A stretch of 64,000 nt of DNA from Microcoleus sp. AS-A8 (GTDB taxonomy: Bacteria; Cyanobacteriota; Cyanobacteriia; Cyanobacteriales; Coleofasciculaceae): positions 1 to 64,000 of the forward strand of contig JAMPKV010000023.1 of the NCBI GenBank assembly GCA_039962225.1, written 5' to 3'. A program made the position numbers and the translations under genes. The notes under the pieces are model-generated. The model made no database searches and was not told the origin of the DNA. It worked only from the letters and a program-made list of their open reading frames with translations. Shown piece after piece: positions 10,105 to 18,666 of this stretch (positions within the stretch are counted from its first letter, which is position 1; every line of letters begins with the position of its first letter).

Positions 10105-10947
10105 TCAAACGGGTTCCCAGCATTCGGTGCGAGTGAGACGAATTTGTGCTAGAGCAAAGATGGTGGGGATAATTCGACCGTAATTGGTGGCGATCGCCCG
10201 CCAGCCCAAGTCAGCAAAGAAATAACCCCATAATACTGGCCCCAACAACGCAAATACACTCCGAGTCGCTCCATAACGAGCGGCATTTAACGCCATCCCC
10301 CGTCCTGCTGTTTGTAGCACCAGATAGCTTTCCACCTGAGCCGCTGCTGCTACACCGCCACGAACAACGGCTTCTTTGGCAACTTGATACTTAGCAAAAT
10401 GAAGGGCAAGATGACGCGCCATTTGTTGCAACAAAATTGGCTTAATAATTGAGCTAACGGCCAAGGCGCTGCCCCCTTTGACTAGTAAACTCATGGGATT
10501 GTGCTGGAGATGTACGGGGAGGGGTTCAGAAAAGTTAGACTGAGCCAGCGATCGCTGCACTCGCACGGTGAGTGATTTCTTTTCGGAGGCGGGTAACTTT
10601 TTCCAAGCTCGACCCATTAAATTCAGAAATATCTCTGCCTCTATATCCGTCGTTGTCAGCTTTTTAGAGTAAGGGATCTTCAGGTAATGACAAACTTGAA
10701 TCAGCGCTTGTCGGTAGGTAATTTCGTGGCTGCGTCCTCTGAGTACCGTTAAGCCATCTGCCGCCAAAAAGCGAAATCGATCCTCTATGGCATCTAGCCA
10801 AGCCTCGCGATCGCGGCTTTGCACCTCAATTGGGTCAGGTGTCTGAACATAATCTAAGGGATTAAACTTACGACGGAACAAAATGTCCGTCAGTTGAACT
10901 AACTCTTCTTCCGTTGCTAAATCTAAGGCGCTTCTCAGTTCATCCAA
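10105..10947 (-). CDS. YaaW family protein (UPF0174-like)
   Basis: The protein begins LDELRSALDLATEEELVQLTDILFRRKFNPLDY, the hallmark of the YaaW family, whose biochemical function is unknown. The C-terminal half has Ala/Gly-rich hydrophobic stretches (GGSALAVSSIIKPILLQQ, FALLGPVLWGYFFADLGW) suggesting membrane association. I chose the TTG at 10947 because a GGAGG lies eight bases upstream and it places the family start first. Upstream in-frame starts (ATG 11037, GTG 11064) would run into the divergent oxidoreductase start at 11021. The two genes are divergent across about 70 bp. Confidence 0.75.
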   Translation of the reverse strand: MDELRSALDLATEEELVQLTDILFRRKFNPLDYVQTPDPIEVQSRDREAWLDAIEDRFRFLAADGLTVLRGRSHEITYRQALIQVCHYLKIPYSKKLTTTDIEAEIFLNLMGRAWKKLPASEKKSLTVRVQRSLAQSNFSEPLPVHLQHNPMSLLVKGGSALAVSSIIKPILLQQMARHLALHFAKYQVAKEAVVRGGVAAAAQVESYLVLQTAGRGMALNAARYGATRSVFALLGPVLWGYFFADLGWRAIATNYGRIIPTIFALAQIRLTRTECWEPV

Positions 10948-11020
10948 CGTCCTTCCCTCCAAAACCCCAGTTTCCTTGTTGTCAATTATTCTATTTGTAT
11001 ACCAAAGGAGAGCATCCGTC

Positions 11021-12097
11021 GTGTTTGATGTCGCCATTATTGGTGCAGGACTTGCAGGACTCACTTGTGCCCAACAACTGCATCAAGCTGGATATCGTGT
11101 GGTTGTCGTGGAGAAGTCTCGCGGTGTGGGGGGACGTTTAGCGACACGACGGCTCTATGATACCTGCGCCGATCATGGAGTACGTTACCTGGAAGCGCAA
11201 GGAAGGTTATTGAAAGCGCTGATTGAACTTCTGGTACAGCGCGATATCCTCCACACTTGGACTGATACGTTGTACGAACTCCAACCCACGACATCAGAGT
11301 CATTGGGTGAAAATTTCGCTCACCCCTCACCGCTTACCTGTTACGCAGCACCCGCCGGAATGACAGCCGTTGCCAAATTTTTAGCGACTGGTTTAGACAT
11401 TGAGTTCAATCGACGAGTACAAGCGATAACACCCACCCAGGAACAGAGTTGGCTTCTCACCCTCGACTCAACAGAGGTACCTGACGAACTAACCGCTAGA
11501 GCCGTTGTTGTTGCCATCCCAGCTCCCCAAGCTTTAATGCTACTCGAACCTCTAGCCGCAAAAGGTCTGTCACCAGAATTTTTAGATCGCCTGAGATCTG
11601 TCGAGTTTGAGCCTTGCCTAAGTGCGATCGCAGGTTATCCACAAGCTGCCATTCAAGACTTCCCTCTAGCTTGTCATGTATCCAATGATTCTGATCTAGC
11701 CTGGATTGGCTTAGATAGTAGCAAGCGCTCCAATCCTCAGATGCCGATTTTTGTTTTACAAAGTACCGCTGACTTTGCCCAAAAATACCTTGATACCGAG
11801 GATCTAAAACCAGCCGGACAGCAGCTATTATCCCGTGCCGCACAATTACTTGCTCCCTGGCTTGATACTCCCAATTTGGTTCAAGTGCATCGCTGGCGTT
11901 ATGCCTTTCCCCAGTCTCCTTTAAATCAAGACTATCTCCACACCCCAACACCCTTACCTCTCATTTGTTGTGGCGATTGGTGTGGGGGCAAGCGGATAGA
12001 AAGTGCCTTACACTCTGGATTAGCCGCCGCTGTCCAAATTAATCAACAACTGCAACAGCGATCGCTACCCGGAGAAAATTTTTGGCATACCCTCTAG
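11021..12097 (+). CDS. FAD-dependent NAD(P)/amine oxidoreductase, renalase-like
   Basis: A Rossmann-fold flavoprotein. The dinucleotide motif DVAIIGAGLAGLTCAQQLHQAG starts at residue 2, followed by VVVEKSRGVGGRLATRR, typical of the amine-oxidase/renalase group. A C-terminal block (ICCGDWCGGKRIESALHSGLAAA) closes the FAD site. The start is the GTG at 11021, preceded by an AAGGAG at 11005-11010 with a ten-base spacer; the ATG at 10976 would put extra residues before the Rossmann motif. The substrate is unknown. Confidence 0.88.
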   Translation: MFDVAIIGAGLAGLTCAQQLHQAGYRVVVVEKSRGVGGRLATRRLYDTCADHGVRYLEAQGRLLKALIELLVQRDILHTWTDTLYELQPTTSESLGENFAHPSPLTCYAAPAGMTAVAKFLATGLDIEFNRRVQAITPTQEQSWLLTLDSTEVPDELTARAVVVAIPAPQALMLLEPLAAKGLSPEFLDRLRSVEFEPCLSAIAGYPQAAIQDFPLACHVSNDSDLAWIGLDSSKRSNPQMPIFVLQSTADFAQKYLDTEDLKPAGQQLLSRAAQLLAPWLDTPNLVQVHRWRYAFPQSPLNQDYLHTPTPLPLICCGDWCGGKRIESALHSGLAAAVQINQQLQQRSLPGENFWHTL

Positions 12098-12170
12098 AGC
12101 CATCCTCAAAAATTCCTGAAAACCTCTCTTTCTTCCTGTGTGCCTCTTTGCCCTCTGTGGTTGATTAAAA

Positions 12171-12533
12171 TCACTGAGAAAGTCTTTTGTCAATCCGGAT
12201 CTGTAGCTTTCGTAACTCTTCAGAATTAGAACCAGCCAGCACTAAAATCAGAGTTTTACCGTCACGCACACAGTACATTTCAATAGAGGTGTCCCCGGCA
12301 GATCCAAATACATCTCTTGAACTGCTATTAAAGTCTTGAACTCCTTCTTCTTTCATCACCCTTTCAGCATTACTGACACACTCCTCCACCGTATTACCGC
12401 TTAGCTCGTATTCGGTGATGTTCATCGCCGGAGATTCAGCCATGACGGCTGTAATCGAGAGAGGAAGAGATGCAGCACTTAAAATGCCTGTTATTACTAT
12501 TTTTGTGACTGCCGAGTTAGCTAATTTCATCAA
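12171..12533 (-). CDS. Small secreted protein, unknown
   Basis: A 120-residue protein with a signal peptide (positive start MMKLANSAVTK, hydrophobic core, probable cleavage after AVMA). The mature part is about 90 residues with two cysteines (EECVSN and MYCVRD) that could form a disulfide in the periplasm, and a basic C-terminal helix. No family is recognised. A second methionine at residue 2 is equally possible as the start. Confidence 0.65.
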   Translation of the reverse strand: MMKLANSAVTKIVITGILSAASLPLSITAVMAESPAMNITEYELSGNTVEECVSNAERVMKEEGVQDFNSSSRDVFGSAGDTSIEMYCVRDGKTLILVLAGSNSEELRKLQIRIDKRLSQ

Positions 12534-12693
12534 ATCCTTTGACCTCTTTTTAGCTAAAAACTTGAAATAAGAAAAGAGAACGCTTCAGCCCTAAGATAAA
12601 TCTTCCCGCTCAAGCTGGGTAATCTTTTAAATCTTCGGCCTATCTCAACCCTAGAGCAAGTATTTTTATACTTTATACTTCATCGTTCATCCT

Positions 12694-13959
12694 TTAAGGA
12701 GTGTCAATTATCTGAGTTGCTAAGTCTAAGGCTTGCGCTGCTGTGGAAATTCGCCCCTCGGCGCGTGCAACTCCGATAGTCGTGAGCAGTTGACCAATTT
12801 GCCGCCCTGCTGGAAGATGAAGCGATCGCATCAAATCTTTGCCCGTTACCAGTTGAGTCGGGTGAGCCACTGGATCGTCAGGGGTAAGATATCGCTTAAT
12901 CAAAGGTGTAACCTGCTCCACACGGATTCCAGACGCCACAGCCAGAACTGCCAAAGCCGGAAAGACTGCTCCCACATCCTGAAAGAAAAAATACTGCTCC
13001 CTGATAGACATTGGAGAGGCGGCGTGAGACAAAAGCTGGGGTAAGTTTTTGACCGCTGTAATCCCTGTGCGAACCTCAGCGCGACTATACTTTAAATTCA
13101 ATAATTGTTCCTCAGCAGCTTCTGGCACTGATGGCAGCAAACACGCCAACTTCGCCAGACTCACCAAAGAGGCTGACTTGCCGCCAACTGAGGCTCGAAG
13201 TTCTACCCCAAGTTCAGGCCAAATTTGTTCTAAAAGAATAGCTGCCTTGTCAACGGCTGCAACTTGTGCTAAGCCTTGAGCGGTTGCATCGGGAAACCAC
13301 CCTTGTAGCAACTTATCCTCCCATGCCGCTCTTAGGCAGGCAGTTCCTTGGGGGGATTTCAGCAAATAACCTAATTCTACCTGCACTCGTTCTGCGGCTA
13401 TCTGCTGGATTAAAGGCGCTAGCTGGCGAATAACTGACTGGGTGGCTGGTTCAGTCTTAAAACCGAGCTGGGCGGCTTGCCGATAGGCTCGTAGTAGCCG
13501 CAAGGGGTCATCTTGGAGATTTTTGGGCGATACCATCCGGATGATACCCTGTTGCAAATCGGCATAACCTTGGAGTGGGTCGATGAGTTCTTGGGTGTAG
13601 GGATTGTAGGCGATCGCATTGATTGTAAAATCTCGCCGCCGCAAATCAGTTTCCAGACTGTCGCCTTCTTGCTGAGCCAAATCAACGGTTGCCTGCTCGA
13701 ACACCACTCTCGCAATCTGGCGATCGGGATCGAGTACCACAAATCCAGCGTTGTACTGTTGAGCTAGCTGTCGCGCTGTCTGTACGGCATCCGTGGGCAA
13801 AACAAAGTCTAAGTCCAGGTACTCACCTCGTCTTCCGAGTAAGGCATCTCGCACGGCACCACCGACTAAGCAAGCCTCTGGGGGTAGCCACTCTTGGCTA
13901 AAAGGCCAAGTTTCGGGAGAGAGGACAGAAGAGGCGATGTCTAGATTTTGCCAGTTCAT
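12694..13959 (-). CDS. CCA tRNA nucleotidyltransferase / poly(A) polymerase family
   Basis: A class II nucleotidyltransferase of the type that adds or repairs the 3' CCA of tRNA. The N-terminus shows CLVGGAVRDALLGR and the metal-binding DLDFVLP (DxD). RRRDFTINAIAYN and DDPLRLLRAYRQAAQLGF are the neck and nucleotide-recognition motifs. The C-terminal body is helical. The length of 421 aa fits. Some bacteria split C- and A-addition between two enzymes, and I cannot tell from this gene alone whether it does both. Confidence 0.92.
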   Translation of the reverse strand: MNWQNLDIASSVLSPETWPFSQEWLPPEACLVGGAVRDALLGRRGEYLDLDFVLPTDAVQTARQLAQQYNAGFVVLDPDRQIARVVFEQATVDLAQQEGDSLETDLRRRDFTINAIAYNPYTQELIDPLQGYADLQQGIIRMVSPKNLQDDPLRLLRAYRQAAQLGFKTEPATQSVIRQLAPLIQQIAAERVQVELGYLLKSPQGTACLRAAWEDKLLQGWFPDATAQGLAQVAAVDKAAILLEQIWPELGVELRASVGGKSASLVSLAKLACLLPSVPEAAEEQLLNLKYSRAEVRTGITAVKNLPQLLSHAASPMSIREQYFFFQDVGAVFPALAVLAVASGIRVEQVTPLIKRYLTPDDPVAHPTQLVTGKDLMRSLHLPAGRQIGQLLTTIGVARAEGRISTAAQALDLATQIIDTP

Positions 13960-14185
13960 CTCAAGATCAATAGATTGTAAGACTACCGAAATGTCTAATT
14001 TACCAATCTCTGTTGGTTGGCATATAAGTAGGAGAAGCGGTTATAGTAGTCGCTGCCTGCTTCCTAAGCTGCGCTGAGCAGTAGAAGTCATGGTGAGGCA
14101 AGAATTGCCACATTGCCTTAGTGGCTGGGGGAGAGCCAATGCCTTTCCTGCCAATGGCTTTTAATGTTACTCAATCAATCTGCCA

Positions 14186-14644
14186 ATGCTGCAACGAACG
14201 TCGAGCGCGTACCGCTTCTTCCTCATCTCGTGCGGGGCTTCTTTTCTGCTGAGCCTGACTTTTGTAATGATGTGGTTGTTTAGCTATAGGTTCTATACGT
14301 CACTTGGCGTAGATACAGATCGAGCCGATGGCTCCGACGTGATAACTGGATATTACCGCATTCGCTGGCCTGGAAACGGCTCTTTCTGGATTGGAGGTGG
14401 TGCGTATAGACATCCTGATGAGGGAAAGCCTTTGCAAGCCTTCGATCTAGGAGGTGTTTTCTTTCAACCTCCACCGCGATCGCAACCTCATTCATTCTGG
14501 AATCGTGTAGGCTTTTGGTTGAAAAGAGAATCTGAGCTAAATCAGTGGCAATTTTGGATCGGTGTGCCCAGTTGGCTACCCGTGTTACTTACAACTGCCT
14601 TGCCGATGCGGTGGTGGACTTTACATCAGCGACGAAAAGGATGA
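14186..14644 (+). CDS. Small two-helix membrane protein, unknown
   Basis: A 152-residue protein with an N-terminal transmembrane helix (FFLISCGASFLLSLTFVMMWLF), a hydrophilic middle rich in Gly, Arg and Trp, and a second helix (WIGVPSWLPVLLTTALPMRWW) followed by a basic tail. The PxWLPVLL.ALP.RW end is a pattern I associate with small Planctomycetes membrane proteins, so horizontal transfer is possible. It has no known function and no operon partner. Confidence 0.65.
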   Translation: MLQRTSSAYRFFLISCGASFLLSLTFVMMWLFSYRFYTSLGVDTDRADGSDVITGYYRIRWPGNGSFWIGGGAYRHPDEGKPLQAFDLGGVFFQPPPRSQPHSFWNRVGFWLKRESELNQWQFWIGVPSWLPVLLTTALPMRWWTLHQRRKG

Positions 14645-14780
14645 AGGATACAGTGTGAACTTTTTTTATCGGCAACTCATAGCGAAAAACTTCTTTACAA
14701 GTAATAAAAATCAATCCAAATGCTGGTGAACAAAGGTCTTGCCTAAGCTACAGTGGCAAAAAGGACTTGGAGTTTGTGCA

Positions 14781-15029
14781 ATGTGTATTTGCGTTAACTG
14801 CCACTATGTAGACCGCTGTACCACTTATCATGCTGTGGAAATTCAGCATGAGGTGCCGCACTTGACGGAAACCCCCGATTTTGAAGCGACAGAACCTACA
14901 ATTAATGTTAATATCCGTCCCCATCAAGATTATGTGGAGATGGAATGGGATGTGGTGGGGTGCCTGAGCTTTAAGCAAGAAACCGGGAAATGGGCTAAGC
15001 TGCGTCCGGGTGAGTTGGTGCCGACTTGA
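14781..15029 (+). CDS. ycf34: Ycf34 family protein
   Basis: An 82-residue protein starting MCICVNCHYVDRCTTYHAVE, the Ycf34 signature with its closely spaced cysteines. The family is known in cyanobacteria and red-algal plastids and has been linked to an Fe-S cluster and photosynthetic electron transport. A frame opening exists from 14739, but the family starts at the ATG at 14781. Confidence 0.9.
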   Translation: MCICVNCHYVDRCTTYHAVEIQHEVPHLTETPDFEATEPTINVNIRPHQDYVEMEWDVVGCLSFKQETGKWAKLRPGELVPT

Positions 15030-15190
15030 AGAGGATTACGGAATGTATAGGGTGTGTTACGGTGAGCCAAAGCCCCTAAGCGGCGATCTCTCAGAATTGT
15101 ATGCCCCTAATGCACCCTGCTTCATTGACACAGTTCCTGCGATCGCGCCAAGATGAGAACGGTGATGAATTTTTGTAAAGGCTAAACTGG

Positions 15191-15844
15191 ATGTCTTTTG
15201 AGTTTCTGTCACTGGAGACGATCCAGGAAATCGCTAAGCAGTATGGCTACTTAGCTGTTTTTCTAGGAATCGCCCTGGAAAGTTTAGGAATTCCCATACC
15301 GGGAGAAACGATTACCATAGTGGGCGGTTTTCTGGCAGGTAGTGGAGAACTGGATTATTGGCTAGTGCTAGGTACAGCAAGCATCGGTGCTGTTCTGGGC
15401 AGTAGCATTGGCTATTGGATTGGCAAACTGGGCGGTTGGGCTTTGTTGGAACGAGCGGGGCGGTTGTTTCGCATCAGTGAAGCGCAACTGATAGAAGTGA
15501 AAAGGGAGTTTGGGGAAAATGCGGGCAGAGCTGTATTTTTCGGCAGATTTGTAGCATTTCTACGGATTTTAGCGAGTCCAATGGCAGGAATTGTGGAAAT
15601 GCCCTTCCCGCAATTCATGGTGTTCAATATAGCTGGTGCTACCGTTTGGGCATCGGTGATGGTGACTTTATCGTTCTTTCTCGGACGGATCGTACCACTG
15701 GAACAGTTAATCTCTTGGGTCGCTAAATTTGCGATCATTGCTCTTATCCTGGTGGTTGCTTGGTTTGTGGTTCCTGGATGGTTAGAGTCACGAAAGCTGA
15801 AACAATCATCGGTTAGCGATCAGCCTCCAGCACCAGGAGAGTAA
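15191..15844 (+). CDS. DedA family membrane protein
   Basis: A polytopic SNARE-associated/DedA-family protein of 217 residues. An amphipathic start is followed by the ESLGIPIPGETITIVGGFLAG motif, then FGRFVAFLRILASPMAGIVEMPFPQF with the conserved Arg residues, and C-terminal helices. DedA proteins are thought to act as undecaprenyl-phosphate or phospholipid translocases or in envelope homeostasis; the substrate here is not known. Confidence 0.92.
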   Translation: MSFEFLSLETIQEIAKQYGYLAVFLGIALESLGIPIPGETITIVGGFLAGSGELDYWLVLGTASIGAVLGSSIGYWIGKLGGWALLERAGRLFRISEAQLIEVKREFGENAGRAVFFGRFVAFLRILASPMAGIVEMPFPQFMVFNIAGATVWASVMVTLSFFLGRIVPLEQLISWVAKFAIIALILVVAWFVVPGWLESRKLKQSSVSDQPPAPGE

Positions 15845-15882
15845 GAGTGAGAATCGGCTAATAGGTTTAGGTTAATTAGAGT

Positions 15883-15944
15883 GCGATCGCGTCTTAGTGT
15901 GTTTGAGTGTAGCGATCGCTTTCAATTGGCATCCACAAAGAAGC
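15883..15944. repeat. HIP1-bounded dispersed repeat, copy 1
   Basis: The unit is gcgatcgcgt, a tTTGGT-like spacer, gtgtttgagt, then gcgatcgct. Similar units lie at 16682-16707, 17475-17513 and 17936-17974, all within the accessory patch. The copies share the spacer word as well as the HIP1 ends, so they are one repeat family rather than chance HIP1 sites. Confidence 0.55.
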
Positions 15945-16052
15945 GATCGCGCTGGATGAAGATGTAAGCGCCTCCCTGCTCTACCCAACCATAAACTTAA
16001 ACTCCACAATTGAGCGAACATGGAGGTTAGAGACAACAAGAGGGGGATTGCG

Positions 16053-16655
16053 ATGTCTTACAGTGAGTTCACCCTCCGAAAGGTGAAACAAGCCTTTGCT
16101 CTAAACACCGTTGAGGGTAAGCGATTTCTCCCAGAGATAAACCCCATTGCACCCAGTATCACCCTCGCCGCCTTTTTGGAGGAAACTTTACCACTGGCGA
16201 TCGCTACTGGCAGCGAAAAGGCACGCTCCGAATTGATTATCAGTCCTGTGCTCGTTGAGGTGCGAAAGATTCTGCAACGCCAAGTTAGCCTGTTCTCAGG
16301 TGCAGAGTTTACTGTCGAACCCGCCTCTGGACTCAATGGAGTATGCGATTTCCTCATCACTCGATCCCCTGAGCAGTTAGAGATTGAAGCGCCAGCGGTG
16401 GTGATTGTGGAGGCAAAAAAGGCTGATTTGAATATCGGCATTGGACAGTGCATCGCTGAAATGGTGGCAGCTCAGAAGTTTAATGAGGCAAACGGTCAGC
16501 CTATTGCTACTATCTACGGCAGTGTAAGCAGTGGAACTGCCTGGAGATTTCTTCAACTGGAGGGACGAACCGTAACAGTCGATCTCACAGATTACCCACT
16601 TCCTCCAGTGGAGCAAATTTTGGGAATGCTGGTGTGGATGGTACAGGGGGGATAG
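16053..16655 (+). CDS. PD-(D/E)XK-like protein (HsdR N-terminal-type nuclease fold), copy A
   Basis: A 200-residue protein. Its order of residues, E in SELIISPVLVEVRK, D in GVCDFLIT, ExK in VIVEAKKAD and Q in IGQCIAEMVAAQ, matches the E-D-ExK-Q nuclease core of type I restriction R-subunit N-termini. There is no helicase or methylase nearby, so a restriction role is not shown. I chose the ATG at 16053 after an AGGGGG. This start aligns with MAYSDFT of the paralogue at 18667-19284, which lies in inverted orientation 2 kb away. Function is unknown. Confidence 0.75.
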   Translation: MSYSEFTLRKVKQAFALNTVEGKRFLPEINPIAPSITLAAFLEETLPLAIATGSEKARSELIISPVLVEVRKILQRQVSLFSGAEFTVEPASGLNGVCDFLITRSPEQLEIEAPAVVIVEAKKADLNIGIGQCIAEMVAAQKFNEANGQPIATIYGSVSSGTAWRFLQLEGRTVTVDLTDYPLPPVEQILGMLVWMVQGG

Positions 16656-16681
16656 GTGAGCTTGCTCAGGTTCAGCCAAGA

Positions 16682-16707
16682 AGCGATCGCGTTTTGGTCT
16701 GCTCAAC
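16682..16707. repeat. HIP1-bounded dispersed repeat, partial copy
   Basis: Contains gcgatcgcgttttggtctg and then departs from the other copies, lacking the right-hand HIP1. It lies between the first PD-(D/E)XK gene and the Uma2 gene. Confidence 0.4.
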
Positions 16708-16774
16708 CAACAAGTCAGTACGTGTACTCGCCCTTATCTCGATATAACTCGTTAGGGTTTGGCTTCGGGAGCAG

Positions 16775-17398
16775 TTACGGTAATAAATCCCGCACTCTTA
16801 AGCGACCAACTTCACGTCCCTCAATTGCAACAGAAACTTCATCCGACAGGCTGTAATCTTGGTGCTGCTGATAAGTTGGTTCTTGAGCTAAGTCGATGGG
16901 TTGTGTGTAAACTTCTAGTTTTTGTTCAGGAAGGTTGACGATCCAATAAACCAGAATGCCTGCACGGGCGTAGAGTCGTTTTTTGGAAGTTCTATCTCGC
17001 TCTAGCGTAGAGTCTGCAATTTCAACAACCAAAGCTAAATCTTGGGAACCCGGATGGCGATCAAGATAATCACGAGTATTACCTCGGACAACGACGACAT
17101 CTGGCTCTGGCTCACTATCTAAGAGAGTAATGGGTTCTTGGGCATCGACATACCATCCCTCTGGCACAATCTCTTCCAAAGCATTGCGAGTCAGTTTGGT
17201 TGAAGCGCGATGTGGTGGATTTTTTGGCATTTTTTGAATAATCCACCCTTCAAGCAATTCCACTGGATCATCTTCGGTTAGAATGCCTAAGCGAATCATC
17301 TCGTGGTACTGAGCAACACTGAAGCGCCAAACTGGTTCGGTCGGCACAACCAGAGTTTGCCTGGAGTTTGGTGCATTGGGTTGAGTGGAGACAGACAC
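16775..17398 (-). CDS. Uma2 family protein (PD-(D/E)XK fold)
   Basis: A 207-residue member of the Uma2/DUF820 family, hugely expanded in cyanobacteria. Recognisable are DDPVELLEGWIIQKMPKNPPH, the acidic EPEPDVVVVRG and the VVEIADSTLERDR..KR.YARAGILVYWIV core, which supplies the putative nuclease D/E...ExK-like residues. Biochemical function is unproven; the family is classed as endonuclease-like. It lies alone on the minus strand inside the accessory patch. Confidence 0.9.
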   Translation of the reverse strand: MSVSTQPNAPNSRQTLVVPTEPVWRFSVAQYHEMIRLGILTEDDPVELLEGWIIQKMPKNPPHRASTKLTRNALEEIVPEGWYVDAQEPITLLDSEPEPDVVVVRGNTRDYLDRHPGSQDLALVVEIADSTLERDRTSKKRLYARAGILVYWIVNLPEQKLEVYTQPIDLAQEPTYQQHQDYSLSDEVSVAIEGREVGRLRVRDLLP

Positions 17399-17474
17399 AA
17401 AGGTACTTGCCTTCTACTTTTGTCCCTTATTGTAGCGCTGGGACACGATTCACTTGTTGCTTCAGCCGCTCTGT

Positions 17475-17513
17475 TGCGATCGCATGTTGGTCTGTTTGAG
17501 TTATGCGATCGCT
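17475..17513. repeat. HIP1-bounded dispersed repeat, copy 2
   Basis: The unit gcgatcgcatgttggtctg, tttgagttat, gcgatcgct lies between the divergent Uma2 and xisI genes. It shares the ttggt and tttgagtt spacer words with copies 1 and 3. Confidence 0.5.
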
Positions 17514-17600
17514 GGCTAGGAGGTTGAGATTTGGGCTATCTCTATAATTGAAGTTAGCTCTTAGATGTCCCTGCTATGTCTGTGACACAATTACTGCCAA

Positions 17601-17936
17601 ATGGATACTTCAGAGAACTATCGGAAGATTATCAAGAGCGTTCTTGAACCCTACACTAAAATTCCATACGCTCATGGAGAACTTACTTGTAAAGCCGTTT
17701 TTGATGAAGTAGCTGATAGCTATTTATTGATTACTCTTGGTTGGGATACTGCAACGCGGGTTCATGGATGCCTTGTTCATCTTGATATTATCGATGGCAA
17801 GGTTTGGGTGCAGCGAGATGATACAGAAGATGGCGTGACGAACGAACTGGTTGCTGCGGGAATTCCTAAAGAGAAAATTGTTTTGGGGTTTCACCCACCG
17901 GATGTGAGGCAGTATACAGGATACGCTGTGGCGTAG
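17601..17936 (+). CDS. XisI-family protein (fdxN element excision controlling factor)
   Basis: A 111-residue protein of the XisI family (YRKIIKSVLEPYTKIPYAHGELTCKAVFDEVADSYLL, then GWDTATRVHGCLVHLDIIDGKVWVQRDDTEDGV). XisI is named for a role in excising the nifD/fdxN element in heterocyst formers, but most copies are elsewhere and of unknown role. XisI is normally encoded directly after XisH, and no XisH is present here, so this copy is an orphan. The stop codon abuts a copy of the HIP1-bounded repeat. Confidence 0.88.
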   Translation: MDTSENYRKIIKSVLEPYTKIPYAHGELTCKAVFDEVADSYLLITLGWDTATRVHGCLVHLDIIDGKVWVQRDDTEDGVTNELVAAGIPKEKIVLGFHPPDVRQYTGYAVA

Positions 17937-17974
17937 TGATCGCGTTTTGGTTTGTTTGAGTTGGGCGATCGCTC
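17936..17974. repeat. HIP1-bounded dispersed repeat, copy 3
   Basis: The unit tgatcgcgttttggtttg, tttgagttgg, gcgatcgct begins at the last base of the xisI stop codon. Its left HIP1 is degenerate. Confidence 0.5.
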
Positions 17975-18028
17975 AATGGAATTTATCATCGACATAGAAA
18001 GCCTTCTCCATGCTACAGGAACCCTCAT

Positions 18029-18547
18029 ATGATTACAGAATTTGAAGATAAAGACTTTATTCCCTCTTTACCCAGAATTCCAATTGCTCAATTGCCAATT
18101 ACTCAGTCGGCTCAGGAGGTTCCTGCGTCTCCTGCTATCTGGTTTGCCGTAGATGAGACTAACAAGGTGTGGTATGTAGGAGAAGCAGGAAATCTTCGTA
18201 ACTCTTTATCCAGCCGTCATCCAAAGATAAAAGCATTCAAAGAAAATGGTGTTTCCTCTATTGCTTATTGGGTGGTAGAAGAAAAACAGGAAAGCTTGGC
18301 AAAGGAAGCCAGGAAAAAGCATAATCCACCTCTCAATCAGAATAAAAGTGATATTTTTGTACCTGCGATTAACTCCTTGGTTAAAAATACAGGGTTACCT
18401 AAAAAAGAAATCATTACAAAGTCAGATATTGGTGAGAATTTTTTAAATGACCTGGAAAAGAACAATCGAGGTATTGTTACGTCAAAATTAGAAAATATTT
18501 TATTATCTGATTGTGTTACCAAAGATATATTTAAAGAATTCCTTTAA
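18029..18547 (+). CDS. GIY-YIG-like nuclease-family protein
   Basis: A 172-residue protein. Residues about 35-85 (AIWFAVDETNKVWYVGEAGNLRNSLSSRH) show the two-strand YVG plus R/N pattern of a GIY-YIG domain, with WFAV replacing GIY and WYVG replacing YIG. The C-terminal 70 residues are charged and unrecognised. The usual glutamate of active enzymes may be E83 or E87 (VVEEKQESLAKE), so activity is uncertain. The gene is AT-richer than its neighbours in its second half. Confidence 0.65.
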   Translation: MITEFEDKDFIPSLPRIPIAQLPITQSAQEVPASPAIWFAVDETNKVWYVGEAGNLRNSLSSRHPKIKAFKENGVSSIAYWVVEEKQESLAKEARKKHNPPLNQNKSDIFVPAINSLVKNTGLPKKEIITKSDIGENFLNDLEKNNRGIVTSKLENILLSDCVTKDIFKEFL

Positions 18548-18666
18548 TTTTGAACAAAATTATTTTTAGTTTTTCTCATGATCCATGTATTCAGTAAAGT
18601 GACAGTCCTATCGCACATCACCAGATACGTTAGCTCAAGCATAACGCACCAAATAGAGCCAGTCCC

